Assembly: GCF_015680405.1 (NCBI RefSeq)
Contig: NZ_JADLJS010000049.1
Location: forward strand, 1-32,992
DNA length: 32,992 nt
Source: Pseudomonas pudica
Lineage (GTDB): Bacteria; Pseudomonadota; Gammaproteobacteria; Pseudomonadales; Pseudomonadaceae
Direction: 5' to 3'
Shown: positions 1 through 8,671 of the stretch, in pieces
Layout of the letters: each line of letters opens with the position of its first letter
Numbering within the stretch: the stretch's first letter is position 1
The notes under the pieces: generated by a model
Told to the model about the DNA's origin: nothing
Database searches by the model: none
Seen by the model: the letters and a program-made list of their open reading frames with translations, nothing else
Program-made: the position numbers and the translations under genes

Positions 1-3
1 CTC

Positions 4-90
4 TGTGGGAGCGGGTTCACCCGCGAACACCGGCAAAGCCGGTGCCATCCACCGCGTCGCCCGCTTCGCGGCTAAAGCCGCTCCCACAGG
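4..90. repeat. REP doublet (inverted pair, GGGTT-ACCC family)
   Basis: Two REP-like units face each other. The first reads TGTGGGAGCGGGTTCACCCG and the second ends CCGCTCCCACAGG with a TTCGCGG core. The pair lies upstream of the first gene. It belongs to the same sequence family as the doublet near 31.3 kb. Nothing else is visible in the first 195 bases apart from weak start codons of the next gene. Confidence 0.8.
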
Positions 91-195
91 GGCCCGCGTA
101 GCTCGCAAAAGCAATCATGAAATGTGCGTCATTTATGCCTGACGAACCACAGGTCAATGCTACGCTCGCGGAAATACTCAGCACGGATACCCACC

Positions 196-2004
196 ATGGA
201 AATGAACTGGCACCAGGCCCTGCAAGAGAGCCTGAGCTGGCTGGCATTCGCCTCGTTCATCACTTTTGTCTGCTTCACGGCAGCCGCTACACTGGCCGTA
301 CGTTGTACGCGCTGGGGCAGTCAGTTCTGGCAGCTTGCCGGGCCCTATTTCAGTTTCAGGCGCAGTTGGCGGCCGTTGCTGGTGTTCGCCCTGCTGCTGG
401 TACTGACGCTATTCTCGGTGCGCCTGAATGTGCTGTTCTCATTCTGGTACAACGGCTTCTACAGCGCCTTGCAGGGCCTTGACCAGACTGCCTTCTGGTA
501 CCTGCTCGGCGTCTTCGCGGTATTGGCCACCATCCATGTGCTGCGTTCGCTGTTCACCTTCTATGTAAGCCAGGCGTTCAGCATCCAGTGGCGGGTCTGG
601 CTGACCGAACGCCTGACCTACGACTGGATGCACGGTGATGCTTATTACCGTGGCCAGTTCCTCGCCGAGCCGGTGGACAACCCCGACCAGCGAATCGAAC
701 TGGACGTCAACGCCTTTGTCAGCAACTCGGTGACCCTCGCCCTGGGCGCGGTCAGTGCGCTGGTTTCGCTGGTGGCGTTCACCGGCATCCTCTGGGGGCT
801 GTCGGCGCCGCTGGCCGTCGCTGGTGTGGAGATTCCCCGGGCGATGGTGTTTGCCGTCTACCTGTATGTCATCGTCGCCACCTGGATTGCCTTCCGCCTC
901 GGGCGGCCGCTGATCCGCCTGAACTTCCTCAACGAAAAGCTCACCGCCAACTTCCGTTACGCGCTGATGCGCCTGCGCGAGAACGCCGAGAACATCGCTT
1001 TCTACCAGGGCGCGCAGGTCGAGCGGGGCACCTTGCTGGGCCGCTTTGGTGCCTTGATCGTGAATGCCTGGGCGCTGGTGTTCCGGAACTTGAAATTCAG
1101 TGGTTTCAACCTGGGCGTGAGCCAGGTAGCAGTGGTGTTCCCGTTCATTCTGCAAGCACCGCGCTTCTTCAGCGGGGCGATCAAGCTGGGCGACGTCATG
1201 CAAACCTCCCAGGCCTTTGGCCAGGTGCAGGATTCTTTGTCGTTCTTCCGCGAGTCGTATGATGCCTTTGCCCAGTACCGGGCCACCCTCGACCGTCTGA
1301 CCGGCTTCCTCGATGCCAACGAGCAGGCAAGCGCTTTGCCGCGCGTCATCACCGAGGACCAGGAGCGTGCCTTATCGATCAGCCGCCTGCAGGTGCTGCG
1401 CCCGGACGGGCATGCCCTTATCGCCGACCTGGACCTTGACCTGCACGCCGGCCAGGCGCTGTTGATCAAGGGGCCGTCGGGCAGTGGCAAAACCACGCTG
1501 CTGCGTGCGCTGGCAGGCCTCTGGCCGTATGCCGAGGGTGAGGTCAGGCGCCCGCTTGGCCACCAGGCGCTGTTCCTGTCGCAGCGGCCGTACCTGCCGC
1601 TGGGCGATCTGCGCGCCGTCATTGCCTACCCGGCGGCCAGCAGGCCTGAGGATGAAACGCGGATGCAGCAGGCCTTGCAACAGGTCAACCTGGCCCACCT
1701 GGCCGAGCGACTGGACGTCAGCTGTGACTGGTCACACATTCTCTCGGTTGGTGAGCAACAGCGCCTGGCATTTGCCCGGGTGCTGTTCAACCGGCCGCAG
1801 GTGGTGTTTCTCGACGAGTCCACTTCGGCCATGGACGAAGGGCTCGAGCATGCTCTGTATTCACTGTTGCGCACGGAAATGCCGGGGGCGTTGCTGGTCA
1901 GTGTCGGGCACCGCAGTACGCTGGCAGATTTCCATACCCATCGGCTGGAAGTGGACGGGCATGGCGGCTGGTCGCTACTGGAGCAGCAGCCAGTGCTGGC
2001 CTAG
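196..2004 (+). CDS. SbmA/YddA-like ABC transporter, fused permease and ATPase
   Basis: This is a 602-aa protein with an N-terminal membrane domain of about six helices (roughly residues 20-380) and a C-terminal ABC ATPase. The ATPase has Walker A GPSGSGKTT near residue 426, a signature reading LSVGEQQR near 515 and Walker B VVFLDE near 537. The signature is a variant of LSGGQ (G to V), as often seen in this family. The architecture is that of the YddA/Rv1819c/SbmA-BacA-like family, whose members import peptides, cobalamin or related hydrophilic compounds across the inner membrane. The substrate here cannot be read from sequence. I chose ATG 196 because the membrane domain begins soon after it. 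In-frame alternatives are ATG 157 and GTG 124, and no start has a strong ribosome-binding site. The stop codon overlaps that of the convergent MFS gene. Confidence 0.85.
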   Translation: MEMNWHQALQESLSWLAFASFITFVCFTAAATLAVRCTRWGSQFWQLAGPYFSFRRSWRPLLVFALLLVLTLFSVRLNVLFSFWYNGFYSALQGLDQTAFWYLLGVFAVLATIHVLRSLFTFYVSQAFSIQWRVWLTERLTYDWMHGDAYYRGQFLAEPVDNPDQRIELDVNAFVSNSVTLALGAVSALVSLVAFTGILWGLSAPLAVAGVEIPRAMVFAVYLYVIVATWIAFRLGRPLIRLNFLNEKLTANFRYALMRLRENAENIAFYQGAQVERGTLLGRFGALIVNAWALVFRNLKFSGFNLGVSQVAVVFPFILQAPRFFSGAIKLGDVMQTSQAFGQVQDSLSFFRESYDAFAQYRATLDRLTGFLDANEQASALPRVITEDQERALSISRLQVLRPDGHALIADLDLDLHAGQALLIKGPSGSGKTTLLRALAGLWPYAEGEVRRPLGHQALFLSQRPYLPLGDLRAVIAYPAASRPEDETRMQQALQQVNLAHLAERLDVSCDWSHILSVGEQQRLAFARVLFNRPQVVFLDESTSAMDEGLEHALYSLLRTEMPGALLVSVGHRSTLADFHTHRLEVDGHGGWSLLEQQPVLA

Positions 2005-3224
2005 TTCGGCTTGCAGGGGCCTGACCTGAGTAATGCGACCCCGACCAGGGTGCTGCCGGCACACGCTGCGCCAAGCAGGAATGTCGCCTTGAAGCCGACC
2101 CCGTCCCACAGCAGTCCGGCCATCACGCTGGCCACCAGCAGCGCCACGCCGGTCAGCAGGTTGAACAGGCCGAAGGCTGTACCGCGCAGTTCGGCGGGGG
2201 CGCTGTCGGCGATCATGGCGGCAAAGATACCTTGGCTGAAGCCCAGGTGCAGGCCCCATGCAGCCACCCCCATGGCCAGCCCGGTCCAGCCCGGCAGCAG
2301 GGCCAGCAGCAGGTCGGCGGCGACCAGCAGCCCCAGCCCGGTCATCAGCACGCCGCGGCGGCCTACGCGGTCCGACAGCACCCCTGCGGGGTAGGCCGCC
2401 AGCGAATAGGTCAAGGCCATTAGCACAAGCACTACCGGCGCCCACAGCGGCGCCAGGCCCATGTCCTGGGCGCGCAGTAGCAGAAACGCCTCGCTGAAGC
2501 GGGCGAGGGTGAACAGCGTGGCCAGGCCGATCAGCCGCCAATAGGCCGGGCCCAGGCGGGCCAGCTCGTGCAGTGCCAGCGGTGAACGCACCGTCCGGGT
2601 GGAGGCCGGCGTTTCAGGTTCGCGCACGAAGGCAATGAGGATGTACAACGCCACGAACGCCGGGACCACCGCCACCCAGAACACCGTCTGGAAATGGCTC
2701 GCGGTCAGCCACATCAGCATGATCACCAGCAACGGCCCAAGGAACGCGCCCACGGTATCCAGCGCCTGGCGCAGGCCGAAGGCTGCACCACGCAGTTCAG
2801 CGGGCGTAACGTCGGCCACCAGCGCATCGCGCGGCGCCCCACGAATGCCTTTGCCGACCCGATCTACGAAGCGGGCCGCGGTCAGCCACTCCAGCCCGGA
2901 GGCCATGGGGAATACCGGCTTGGTCAACGCCCCCAGGCCATAGCCCAGCACCGTGAGCAGCTTGCGCTTGCCCAGCCGGTCGCTGAGGGCACCGGAAAAC
3001 ACCTTGGTGATCGAGGCGGTCGCTTCGGCGATACCTTCGATAAAGCCCACCGCCACTACCGAAGTGCCGAGCACGGTGACCATGTAAAGCGGCAGCAATG
3101 CGTGAATCATTTCCGAGGAAATGTCCATGAACATCGACACGAAGCCCAGCGCCCAGACACTGCGAGGGATCTTCGACAGTGACCGGGTGGCGTTCGTGGT
3201 GTGGCTTTCTCCGTGGCTGCGCAT
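2001..3224 (-). CDS. MFS transporter
   Basis: This 407-aa protein of about twelve membrane helices belongs to the major facilitator superfamily. The loop between helices 2 and 3 reads GALSDRLGKRK, close to the MFS motif A (GxLxDRxGRRK). A second copy in the C-terminal half reads GVLSDRVGRRG, showing the usual two-fold repeat. The early segment with MDISSEMIHALLPLY is typical of a subgroup found widely in pseudomonads whose substrates are uncharacterised. The reading frame continues upstream to about 3581, but similarity to MFS proteins begins just after the ATG at 3224. The ribosome-binding site is weak, so the start is moderately certain. It is convergent with the ABC protein (stop codons overlap) and divergent from fepA. 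Confidence 0.85.
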   Translation of the reverse strand: MRSHGESHTTNATRSLSKIPRSVWALGFVSMFMDISSEMIHALLPLYMVTVLGTSVVAVGFIEGIAEATASITKVFSGALSDRLGKRKLLTVLGYGLGALTKPVFPMASGLEWLTAARFVDRVGKGIRGAPRDALVADVTPAELRGAAFGLRQALDTVGAFLGPLLVIMLMWLTASHFQTVFWVAVVPAFVALYILIAFVREPETPASTRTVRSPLALHELARLGPAYWRLIGLATLFTLARFSEAFLLLRAQDMGLAPLWAPVVLVLMALTYSLAAYPAGVLSDRVGRRGVLMTGLGLLVAADLLLALLPGWTGLAMGVAAWGLHLGFSQGIFAAMIADSAPAELRGTAFGLFNLLTGVALLVASVMAGLLWDGVGFKATFLLGAACAGSTLVGVALLRSGPCKPN

Positions 3225-3379
3225 CAGGAGGCTCGGCAGAGGGGCTACGTTCGAAACTGTAGGAGGCGTCGCGCAGGATGCAAATCGGACAGGTGTATGC
3301 ATGCAACAGCGCGAATAGCCGGGCTGCGCCGGCACGCCATCGTGTCCGCAAAGTTCCGTTACAAACATGTAAACTTCGT

Positions 3380-3400
3380 AAATAAGATTTAAACTCATTT
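3380..3400. promoter_or_regulatory. candidate Fur box upstream of fepA
   Basis: An imperfect 21-bp palindrome has arms AAATAAG and CTCATTT around ATTTAAA, with one mismatch between the arms. It resembles a Fur box only moderately: about 8 of 14 positions match the 7-1-7 consensus. It sits in an AT-rich stretch ahead of the siderophore receptor, and a possible -10 element TATATT lies just downstream at 3410-3415. The placement over a promoter ahead of a ferric-siderophore receptor is what supports the call. The rest of the 299-base gap (3225-3523) shows no gene. Confidence 0.5.
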
Positions 3401-3523
3401 GCGAATCCCTATATTTACCATCCCTGTTGGCCACCAGACTGTGTTTGCGAGGCCGGTGGGCGAAGGCTCCCGGTTTCCGACAGGGATGTGCCGTTTCGCT
3501 CATGAATCGCAGGAGATGTACCC

Positions 3524-5758
3524 ATGCAGTGCAAGACTTCACCCAACAGCCTGGCCCTGGCGTTCGTCGCGCTGGCGTCACCGGCCATGGTGGCCACCGC
3601 GGCCCAAGCCGAAGAACAGCGTACGGGTGAGGTGCTGGAGATGCCGGTCGCCGACAACGCGCTGGTAATCCAGGACACCCTGGTCACCGCCGAACGCGAG
3701 GCACGCCAGGCCTTGGGTACGTCGATCATCACCGCCGAAGATATCAAGCGCCATCCGCCAGCGAATGACCTGTCCGACATCATCCGCCGCGAGCCCGGGG
3801 TGAACCTGACCGGCAACAGCGCCAGCGGCGCGCGTGGCAACAACCGGCAGATCGACCTGCGCGGCATGGGCCCGGAAAACACCCTGATCCTCATCGACGG
3901 CAAGCCATCCAGCGCACGCAATGCCGTGCGCTATGGCTGGAACGGCGACCGCGATACCCGCGGTGAAACCAACTGGGTACCAGCAGAAGCGGTCGAGCGC
4001 ATCGAGATCCTCCGTGGCCCGGCGGCCGCACGTTACGGCTCCGGCGCCATGGGCGGGGTGGTCAATATCATCACCAAGCGCCCCGCCGACGAGTTCAAGG
4101 GCAGCGTCAGCCTGTACACCCAGCTGCCGGAAGACAGCGCCGAGGGCGCCAGCCGCCGGGCCAACTTCAACCTGGGCGGCGGCCTGACCGACAACCTCGG
4201 CTTCCGCCTGTACGGCGGCCTGGCCAAGACCGATGCCGACGACCTGGACATCAACGCCGGGCATGCCACCAGTGCGCTGGTGGCGGGCCGCGAAGGCGTA
4301 CGCAACAAGGACATCAATGGCCTGCTGAGCTGGAAGCTGAACGACGAGCACCGCCTCGAGGCCAGTGCCGGCTACAGCCGCCAGGGCAATATCTTTGCCG
4401 GCGACACCATGAACAGCAACGGCGGTGGTGACGTCGAGTTCGTGTCCAGCCTGTACGGCCACGAAACCAATGTGATGCAGCGCAGTACCTACGACCTGAC
4501 CCACCTGGGCGATTTCACCTGGGGTACCAGCAAGACCGTGCTGGCCTACGAGTACGTGCGCAACTGGCGCCTCAACGAGGGCCTGGCAGGCCGCACCGAA
4601 GGTGCCCCCAATGCCGAAGGCGCCGCCATGTCGCGCCTGCGCAATACGCGCCTGAGCAGCGAAGTGAACCTGCCATTCGCCATGGGCAGCACCGAGCATG
4701 TGCTGACCCTGGGCGGCGAGTACCTGTACGAAGCGCTCAATGACCAGGGCTCGCTGCGCCCGCAAAGCTCGGACCCTACCGTTAACGACGGATTGGTCGG
4801 CTTCGACCGCAGCAGCTCGAAGATGACCGCCCGCAGCTATGCGCTGTTCGTCGAGGACAACATCATTGTCGGCGACACCACCATTACCCCGGGCCTGCGT
4901 TTCGACCACCACGAAACCTTCGGCGACAACTTCAGCCCCAGCCTGAACCTTTCGCACAAGCTGACCGAAGCACTGTCGGTCAAAGGCGGTATCGCGCGCG
5001 CCTACAAGACCCCGAACCTGTACCAGTCCAACCCCAACTACCTGCTGTACAGCCGCGGCAACGGTTGCAGCGTGCAGCAGACCAATAACGGTGGCTGCTA
5101 CCTGCAGGGCAACGCCGACCTCAAGCCCGAGATCAGCGTCAACAAGGAAATCGGCCTGATGTACGACCGGGGTACCTGGCGCAGCAGTGCCGCGTACTTT
5201 CGCAACGACTACAAGAACAAGATCGTCGGTGATACCGACGTGTTGTACACCATCGGCACCGGCAGCCGTGTGACCCAGTGGGACAACGCCGGCAAGGCGC
5301 GGGTGGAAGGTATCGAAGGCAACCTGTTCATCGAGCTGGCCCCGGCCCTGGACTGGAACACCAACCTGACCTGGATGCTCGACAACGACAACCGCGAGAC
5401 CGGCGAGCCGCTGTCGGTGATCCCGGAATACACCGTCAACACCACCCTCGACTGGCGCGCCACCGAGAAGCTGTCGTTCCAGGTGGCGGGTACCTACTTC
5501 GGCAAGCAGAAGTCGCCGACCTTCAACGAACGCACCCAGCAAGGCTACGACAAGACCGCGCAACAGGACGTGGAAGCCTACGGCCTGGTGGACGTGAGCG
5601 CCGGTTACAAGTTCAACGCCAACTACGACGTGCGGTTGGGGGTGAACAACGTGTTCGACAAGCAGATCCTGCGTGGCGGCAACGCCAGCACGTCGGGCGC
5701 CAATACCTATAACCAGCCGGGCAGGGCGGTGTTCGCTGCGCTGAACATCAACTTCTGA
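3524..5758 (+). CDS. fepA: TonB-dependent ferric enterobactin-type receptor (FepA/PfeA family)
   Basis: This 744-aa outer-membrane receptor imports a ferric catecholate siderophore using TonB energy. A signal peptide ends at AQA-29. The plug domain follows and carries the FepA hallmark strings GNNRQIDLRGMGPENTLILI, the DGKP turn, EILRGPAAARYG and GGVVNIITK. A cysteine pair at 515 and 525 matches the disulfide in an extracellular loop of FepA. The chain ends in the aromatic residue F, as outer-membrane barrels do. AGGAG at 3511-3515 fixes the start. A Fur-box-like site lies upstream. Genes for DUF3649, PepSY and DUF3325 proteins follow on the same strand after a REP doublet, consistent with uptake plus periplasmic iron release. 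The exact ligand (enterobactin, its breakdown products or another catecholate) is inferred from the family. Confidence 0.92.
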   Translation: MQCKTSPNSLALAFVALASPAMVATAAQAEEQRTGEVLEMPVADNALVIQDTLVTAEREARQALGTSIITAEDIKRHPPANDLSDIIRREPGVNLTGNSASGARGNNRQIDLRGMGPENTLILIDGKPSSARNAVRYGWNGDRDTRGETNWVPAEAVERIEILRGPAAARYGSGAMGGVVNIITKRPADEFKGSVSLYTQLPEDSAEGASRRANFNLGGGLTDNLGFRLYGGLAKTDADDLDINAGHATSALVAGREGVRNKDINGLLSWKLNDEHRLEASAGYSRQGNIFAGDTMNSNGGGDVEFVSSLYGHETNVMQRSTYDLTHLGDFTWGTSKTVLAYEYVRNWRLNEGLAGRTEGAPNAEGAAMSRLRNTRLSSEVNLPFAMGSTEHVLTLGGEYLYEALNDQGSLRPQSSDPTVNDGLVGFDRSSSKMTARSYALFVEDNIIVGDTTITPGLRFDHHETFGDNFSPSLNLSHKLTEALSVKGGIARAYKTPNLYQSNPNYLLYSRGNGCSVQQTNNGGCYLQGNADLKPEISVNKEIGLMYDRGTWRSSAAYFRNDYKNKIVGDTDVLYTIGTGSRVTQWDNAGKARVEGIEGNLFIELAPALDWNTNLTWMLDNDNRETGEPLSVIPEYTVNTTLDWRATEKLSFQVAGTYFGKQKSPTFNERTQQGYDKTAQQDVEAYGLVDVSAGYKFNANYDVRLGVNNVFDKQILRGGNASTSGANTYNQPGRAVFAALNINF

Positions 5759-5763
5759 TCCAA

Positions 5764-5869
5764 GGGGCCGCTTTGCGGCCCATTTCGTCGGCAAGCCAGC
5801 TCCCACTGGTACCACACAGTCTTCGAACTGGGAGCTGGCTTGCCGGCGAATGGGCTGCAAAGCAGCCCC
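5764..5869. repeat. REP doublet (GAGCTGGCTTGCCGGCGA family)
   Basis: Two inverted units around GGCAAGCCAGCTCCCA and TGGGAGCTGGCTTGCCGGC are flanked by complementary GGGGCCGC and GGCTGCAAAGCAGCCCC stems. The doublet lies between fepA and the downstream membrane-protein genes, so it could reduce read-through and set their lower expression. Such elements also stabilise mRNA ends. Confidence 0.8.
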
Positions 5870-5901
5870 GGATGCTACCGAGCAACGCCAAGGAGCCCAC
5901 G

Positions 5902-6189
5902 ATGATCAAAGCCCCCGCCTGGCTGCAGATCCTCTCCCGCAGCTGTGCCGCACTGTTCGGCGGCTATGCCCTCAGCTACGCCGCCAGCGCCTGCCTGACC
6001 CGCATCCTGCCGCTGGCTGCCGCCGATGCGGTCATCGTAGCGACCCTGCCGGCCTTCATCTTCTATACCGCCGCAATCCTCTGGGCCTTCGCCTGCAGTG
6101 ATGCCCTGCGTGCCTGGGCTCCGCTGGCTGTGGCCGTACCGCTTGCCCTGATCGGCTTCTGGCCGCAAGCACTGGGGTGGCTGGCATGA
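5902..6189 (+). CDS. DUF3649-type small membrane protein of iron-uptake operon
   Basis: This 95-aa protein has two to three hydrophobic segments and no catalytic motif. Small proteins like this accompany PepSY and DUF3325 proteins behind TonB-dependent siderophore receptors in many pseudomonads. P. aeruginosa FpvGHJK, which removes iron from pyoverdine in the periplasm, has a similar gene content. AGGAG at 5891-5895 fixes the ATG at 5902. The stop overlaps the next start as ATGA, indicating translational coupling. The family assignment rests on size, hydrophobicity and context. Confidence 0.7.
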   Translation: MIKAPAWLQILSRSCAALFGGYALSYAASACLTRILPLAAADAVIVATLPAFIFYTAAILWAFACSDALRAWAPLAVAVPLALIGFWPQALGWLA

Positions 6190-7700
6190 AGAACAGCTTC
6201 ACCCAATCGATGGCCTGGCTGCACACCTGGGCCGGGCTGATTTTCGGCTGGCTGCTGTTCGCCATCTTCGTCACCGGCACCCTGGCGGTGTTCGACAAGG
6301 AACTTGACCACTGGATGCAACCGGAAATCCCGGCCACCGAGGTGCCCCAGGCCGACGCCGCGCGGCGCGCCATTGCCTACCTGCAGGCCCACGAGCCGCA
6401 GGCTGGCAACTGGGGCATCAGCCTGCCGAGCGAGCGCTCGCCCGGGTTGCGCGTGTCCACGGGCGAGCGTCGCCATGGCCCCGTCGTTCAACTCGACCCG
6501 CACACTGGCGAGGCCATCGAGGTGCGTGACAGCGTTGGTGGCAACTTCTTTTTCCGCTTCCACTTCACCCTCGATCTGCCACGCAACTGGGGCATCTTCG
6601 TTGTCGGCGCACTGGCGCTGGTGATGCTCGCGGCGCTGGTCACCGGTATCGTCATCCACAAGAAGATCTTCAAGGAGTTCTTCACCTTTCGGCCGAACAA
6701 GGGCCAGCGCTCGTGGCTGGATTTCCACAACGCCAGCGCGGTGCTGTTGCTGCCGTTCCACCTGATGATCACCTACACCGGCCTGGTGATCTTCATGCTC
6801 ATCTATATCCCGGCCGGGGTCGATGCGCTGTTCGCCGGCGACAACCGTGCCTACTTCCAGGCCCAGGGCAATGCCCGTCTGGAGCAGCCTGGCGGCCTGG
6901 CCAGGCAACCCGCCGCGCTGGTCGATGTGGCGCCATTGCTGGCCCAGGCCGAGGCGCGCCTGGGGCCGATTGGTGGCCTGAACATCCGCAATCCCAATAC
7001 GGCGGCGGCGCGTATCGAAATACGCCCCGGACTGGGCAATCGCATTGCCTTGGCCAAGGGGCAGGCCATGGTCTTCGATGGTGTCAGCGGGCAGTTGCTC
7101 GGCGACGTCGTCGAATGGCGCGCGGCGCCATTGACCCAGCGGGTCATGGCCGGCCTGCATTTCGCCCAGTTTGGCGGCTACCCGATGCGCTGGCTGTATT
7201 TCGTCTGTGGTCTGGTCAGTTGCCTGATGATCGCCAGCGGGCTGGTGCTGTTCTGCGTGAAGCGTGGGCGCAAGTACACCAGCGCCGAGGCTGCGGTGCG
7301 GCGTTGGTACCGGGTGGCGGAGGTGTGCAACGTGGGCTTCGTCAGTGGCCTGTTGTTGGCGTGCGTGGGGTTGCTATGGGCCAGCCGCGTGCTGCCGGTG
7401 GAACTGGCGCAGCGGGAGAGCTGGGAGGTTCGTGCGTTCTTTGGTGTATGGCTGCTGGCGCTGTTGCATGCCGGTATCAGGCCGGTACGCAGAGCCTGGA
7501 TCGAGCAACTGCTGCTGACCGCGTTGCTGTGCATTGGCCTGGGTGCGTTGGGTGGCTTGGGCGACGCCATGCGCCTGGGGGTGGCGGCCTGTGCTCTGGT
7601 GTTGGGTGTATTGCTCGGGCTGCTGGTCTGGCGCTTATGGCAGGCTCAGTGGGGGACACAGAAGGCCAGGTCAGGGCGGTGTATGGAGGCCGGGGCATGA
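6186..7700 (+). CDS. PepSY-domain membrane protein, FpvG-like (siderophore iron reduction)
   Basis: This 504-aa inner-membrane protein of the PepSY_TM family has a first helix at about residues 10-38 and a long periplasmic PepSY region. Further helix pairs follow near residues 140-165 and 185-215, and a cluster of helices lies at the C-terminus. Histidines at helix ends (for example in FHFTLDLPRNWG and LDFHNASAVLLLPFHL) are the kind of residues that carry heme or metal in this family. P. aeruginosa FpvG, a relative, reduces iron in pyoverdine. I infer a similar role for the catecholate taken up by the upstream receptor. The start is ATG 6186, overlapping the preceding stop, rather than the in-frame GTG 6177. 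The end also overlaps the next gene as ATGA. Confidence 0.82.
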   Translation: MKNSFTQSMAWLHTWAGLIFGWLLFAIFVTGTLAVFDKELDHWMQPEIPATEVPQADAARRAIAYLQAHEPQAGNWGISLPSERSPGLRVSTGERRHGPVVQLDPHTGEAIEVRDSVGGNFFFRFHFTLDLPRNWGIFVVGALALVMLAALVTGIVIHKKIFKEFFTFRPNKGQRSWLDFHNASAVLLLPFHLMITYTGLVIFMLIYIPAGVDALFAGDNRAYFQAQGNARLEQPGGLARQPAALVDVAPLLAQAEARLGPIGGLNIRNPNTAAARIEIRPGLGNRIALAKGQAMVFDGVSGQLLGDVVEWRAAPLTQRVMAGLHFAQFGGYPMRWLYFVCGLVSCLMIASGLVLFCVKRGRKYTSAEAAVRRWYRVAEVCNVGFVSGLLLACVGLLWASRVLPVELAQRESWEVRAFFGVWLLALLHAGIRPVRRAWIEQLLLTALLCIGLGALGGLGDAMRLGVAACALVLGVLLGLLVWRLWQAQWGTQKARSGRCMEAGA

Positions 7701-8029
7701 TGATGTGGGTCATGGGCGGCGTGTTGTTCGCCTACGCTGGCATGCTGGGGCTGTGCCAGGGGCTGGAGCGGCATTACAAGCAGGTATGGAACCGCACCTG
7801 CCCGCAGGTGCTGCGTGTCGGCTTGCGCACGGCCGGGTGGCTGGCATTGTTGGGCAGTCTGGTGCTGTGTATCCAAGCCTGGGGCTGGGCCATGGGGCCG
7901 GTGGCCTGGTTTGCCGCGATGTCGCTGGCGGGGATGCTGCTGGTATTGCTGCTGCCGTACTGGCCGCGGCTGGCGGTGGGGTTGGTGGCAGCGGTGCCGG
8001 TTTGGGGACTGATGCGGGTGATGATCTGA
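7697..8029 (+). CDS. DUF3325-type membrane protein
   Basis: This 110-aa protein has three to four hydrophobic segments and a short cytoplasmic-looking stretch rich in R and Q. It matches the size and layout of DUF3325 proteins that follow PepSY proteins in siderophore receptor operons. GGAGG at 7685-7689 sits seven bases before ATG 7697, which overlaps the previous stop. Two further ATG codons follow immediately, so the exact first residue may differ by one or two. It probably works with the PepSY protein. No independent function is visible. Confidence 0.72.
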   Translation: MMMWVMGGVLFAYAGMLGLCQGLERHYKQVWNRTCPQVLRVGLRTAGWLALLGSLVLCIQAWGWAMGPVAWFAAMSLAGMLLVLLLPYWPRLAVGLVAAVPVWGLMRVMI

Positions 8030-8128
8030 TCAGGCACCATCGTCGGCGCAGCCGGTGCAATATTGTTGCGGCAGAAAGCGCCACGGCATGCTAAACCTTG
8101 CGACCCAACCTGCCGCGAGAGAAACCCG

Positions 8129-8668
8129 GTGAAAGCCGTCCGCCTGACCCTGATGTGCCATGCCCTGACCCAGGCCCAGAAGACCGGGCGCCTGCACCGC
8201 GCCGAGGACGGCATCCTGCCGTTGGGTCAGCCGCCTTTCGCTGACCTTTCCGATGTGCCGGTGCTGGCTGCACCAGAGCGTCGAGCCTGCGAGACGGCGG
8301 CGTGGTTTTCCAGACCTGTGCAGGTCGAGCCGGCCTTGGCCGATTGCGACCTGGGGCGTTGGCAGGGGCTGACGCTGAAGCAACTGCAGGCCGAGCAACC
8401 GCAGGCGTTGGCCGAATGGCTTCAGGACCCGGCCAGTGAAGTCCATGGGGGCGAGTCGTTCGCTGTGCTTTGCCAGCGCATCGCTGCCTGGCTGGCGGCC
8501 TTCGACAGGCCGGGCGAATGGCTGGCGGTTACCCACCCGATGGTCATGCGCGCCGTGCTGGTGCAGGTACTTGGCTGCCCGATGGGTGCCAGCCAGCGGG
8601 TCGACGTGTTGCCGCTGTCGCGCCTGGAGCTGAGCTTTACCGGGCAGTGGCGCCTGCGCCTGGGCTGA
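8129..8668 (+). CDS. histidine phosphatase family protein with atypical CHA motif
   Basis: This 179-aa protein has the fold signature of the histidine phosphatase (phosphoglycerate mutase-like) superfamily. The phospho-acceptor motif, normally RHG, reads C10-H11-A12 in LTLMCHALT. Other family features are kept: an Arg in RRACETAAW, a Glu in HGGESF and the second His in VTHPMV. The catalytic histidines and acid are therefore present, but the first phosphate-binding arginine is lost. Activity may be altered, or the protein may act on a different substrate. The GTG start at 8129 has GAGAGA upstream. The frame is open to 8063, but those codons do not resemble the family. The gene stops three bases before the stop of the convergent TauE-type gene. 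Confidence 0.78.
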   Translation: MKAVRLTLMCHALTQAQKTGRLHRAEDGILPLGQPPFADLSDVPVLAAPERRACETAAWFSRPVQVEPALADCDLGRWQGLTLKQLQAEQPQALAEWLQDPASEVHGGESFAVLCQRIAAWLAAFDRPGEWLAVTHPMVMRAVLVQVLGCPMGASQRVDVLPLSRLELSFTGQWRLRLG

Positions 8669-8671
8669 AGG

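Noticed and set aside
3578..5860. Long 760-codon reading frame opposite fepA
   Set aside because: It is antisense to a clear TonB receptor, has the composition of a frame shadow in GC-rich DNA (V, G, Q and H rich) and no domain.
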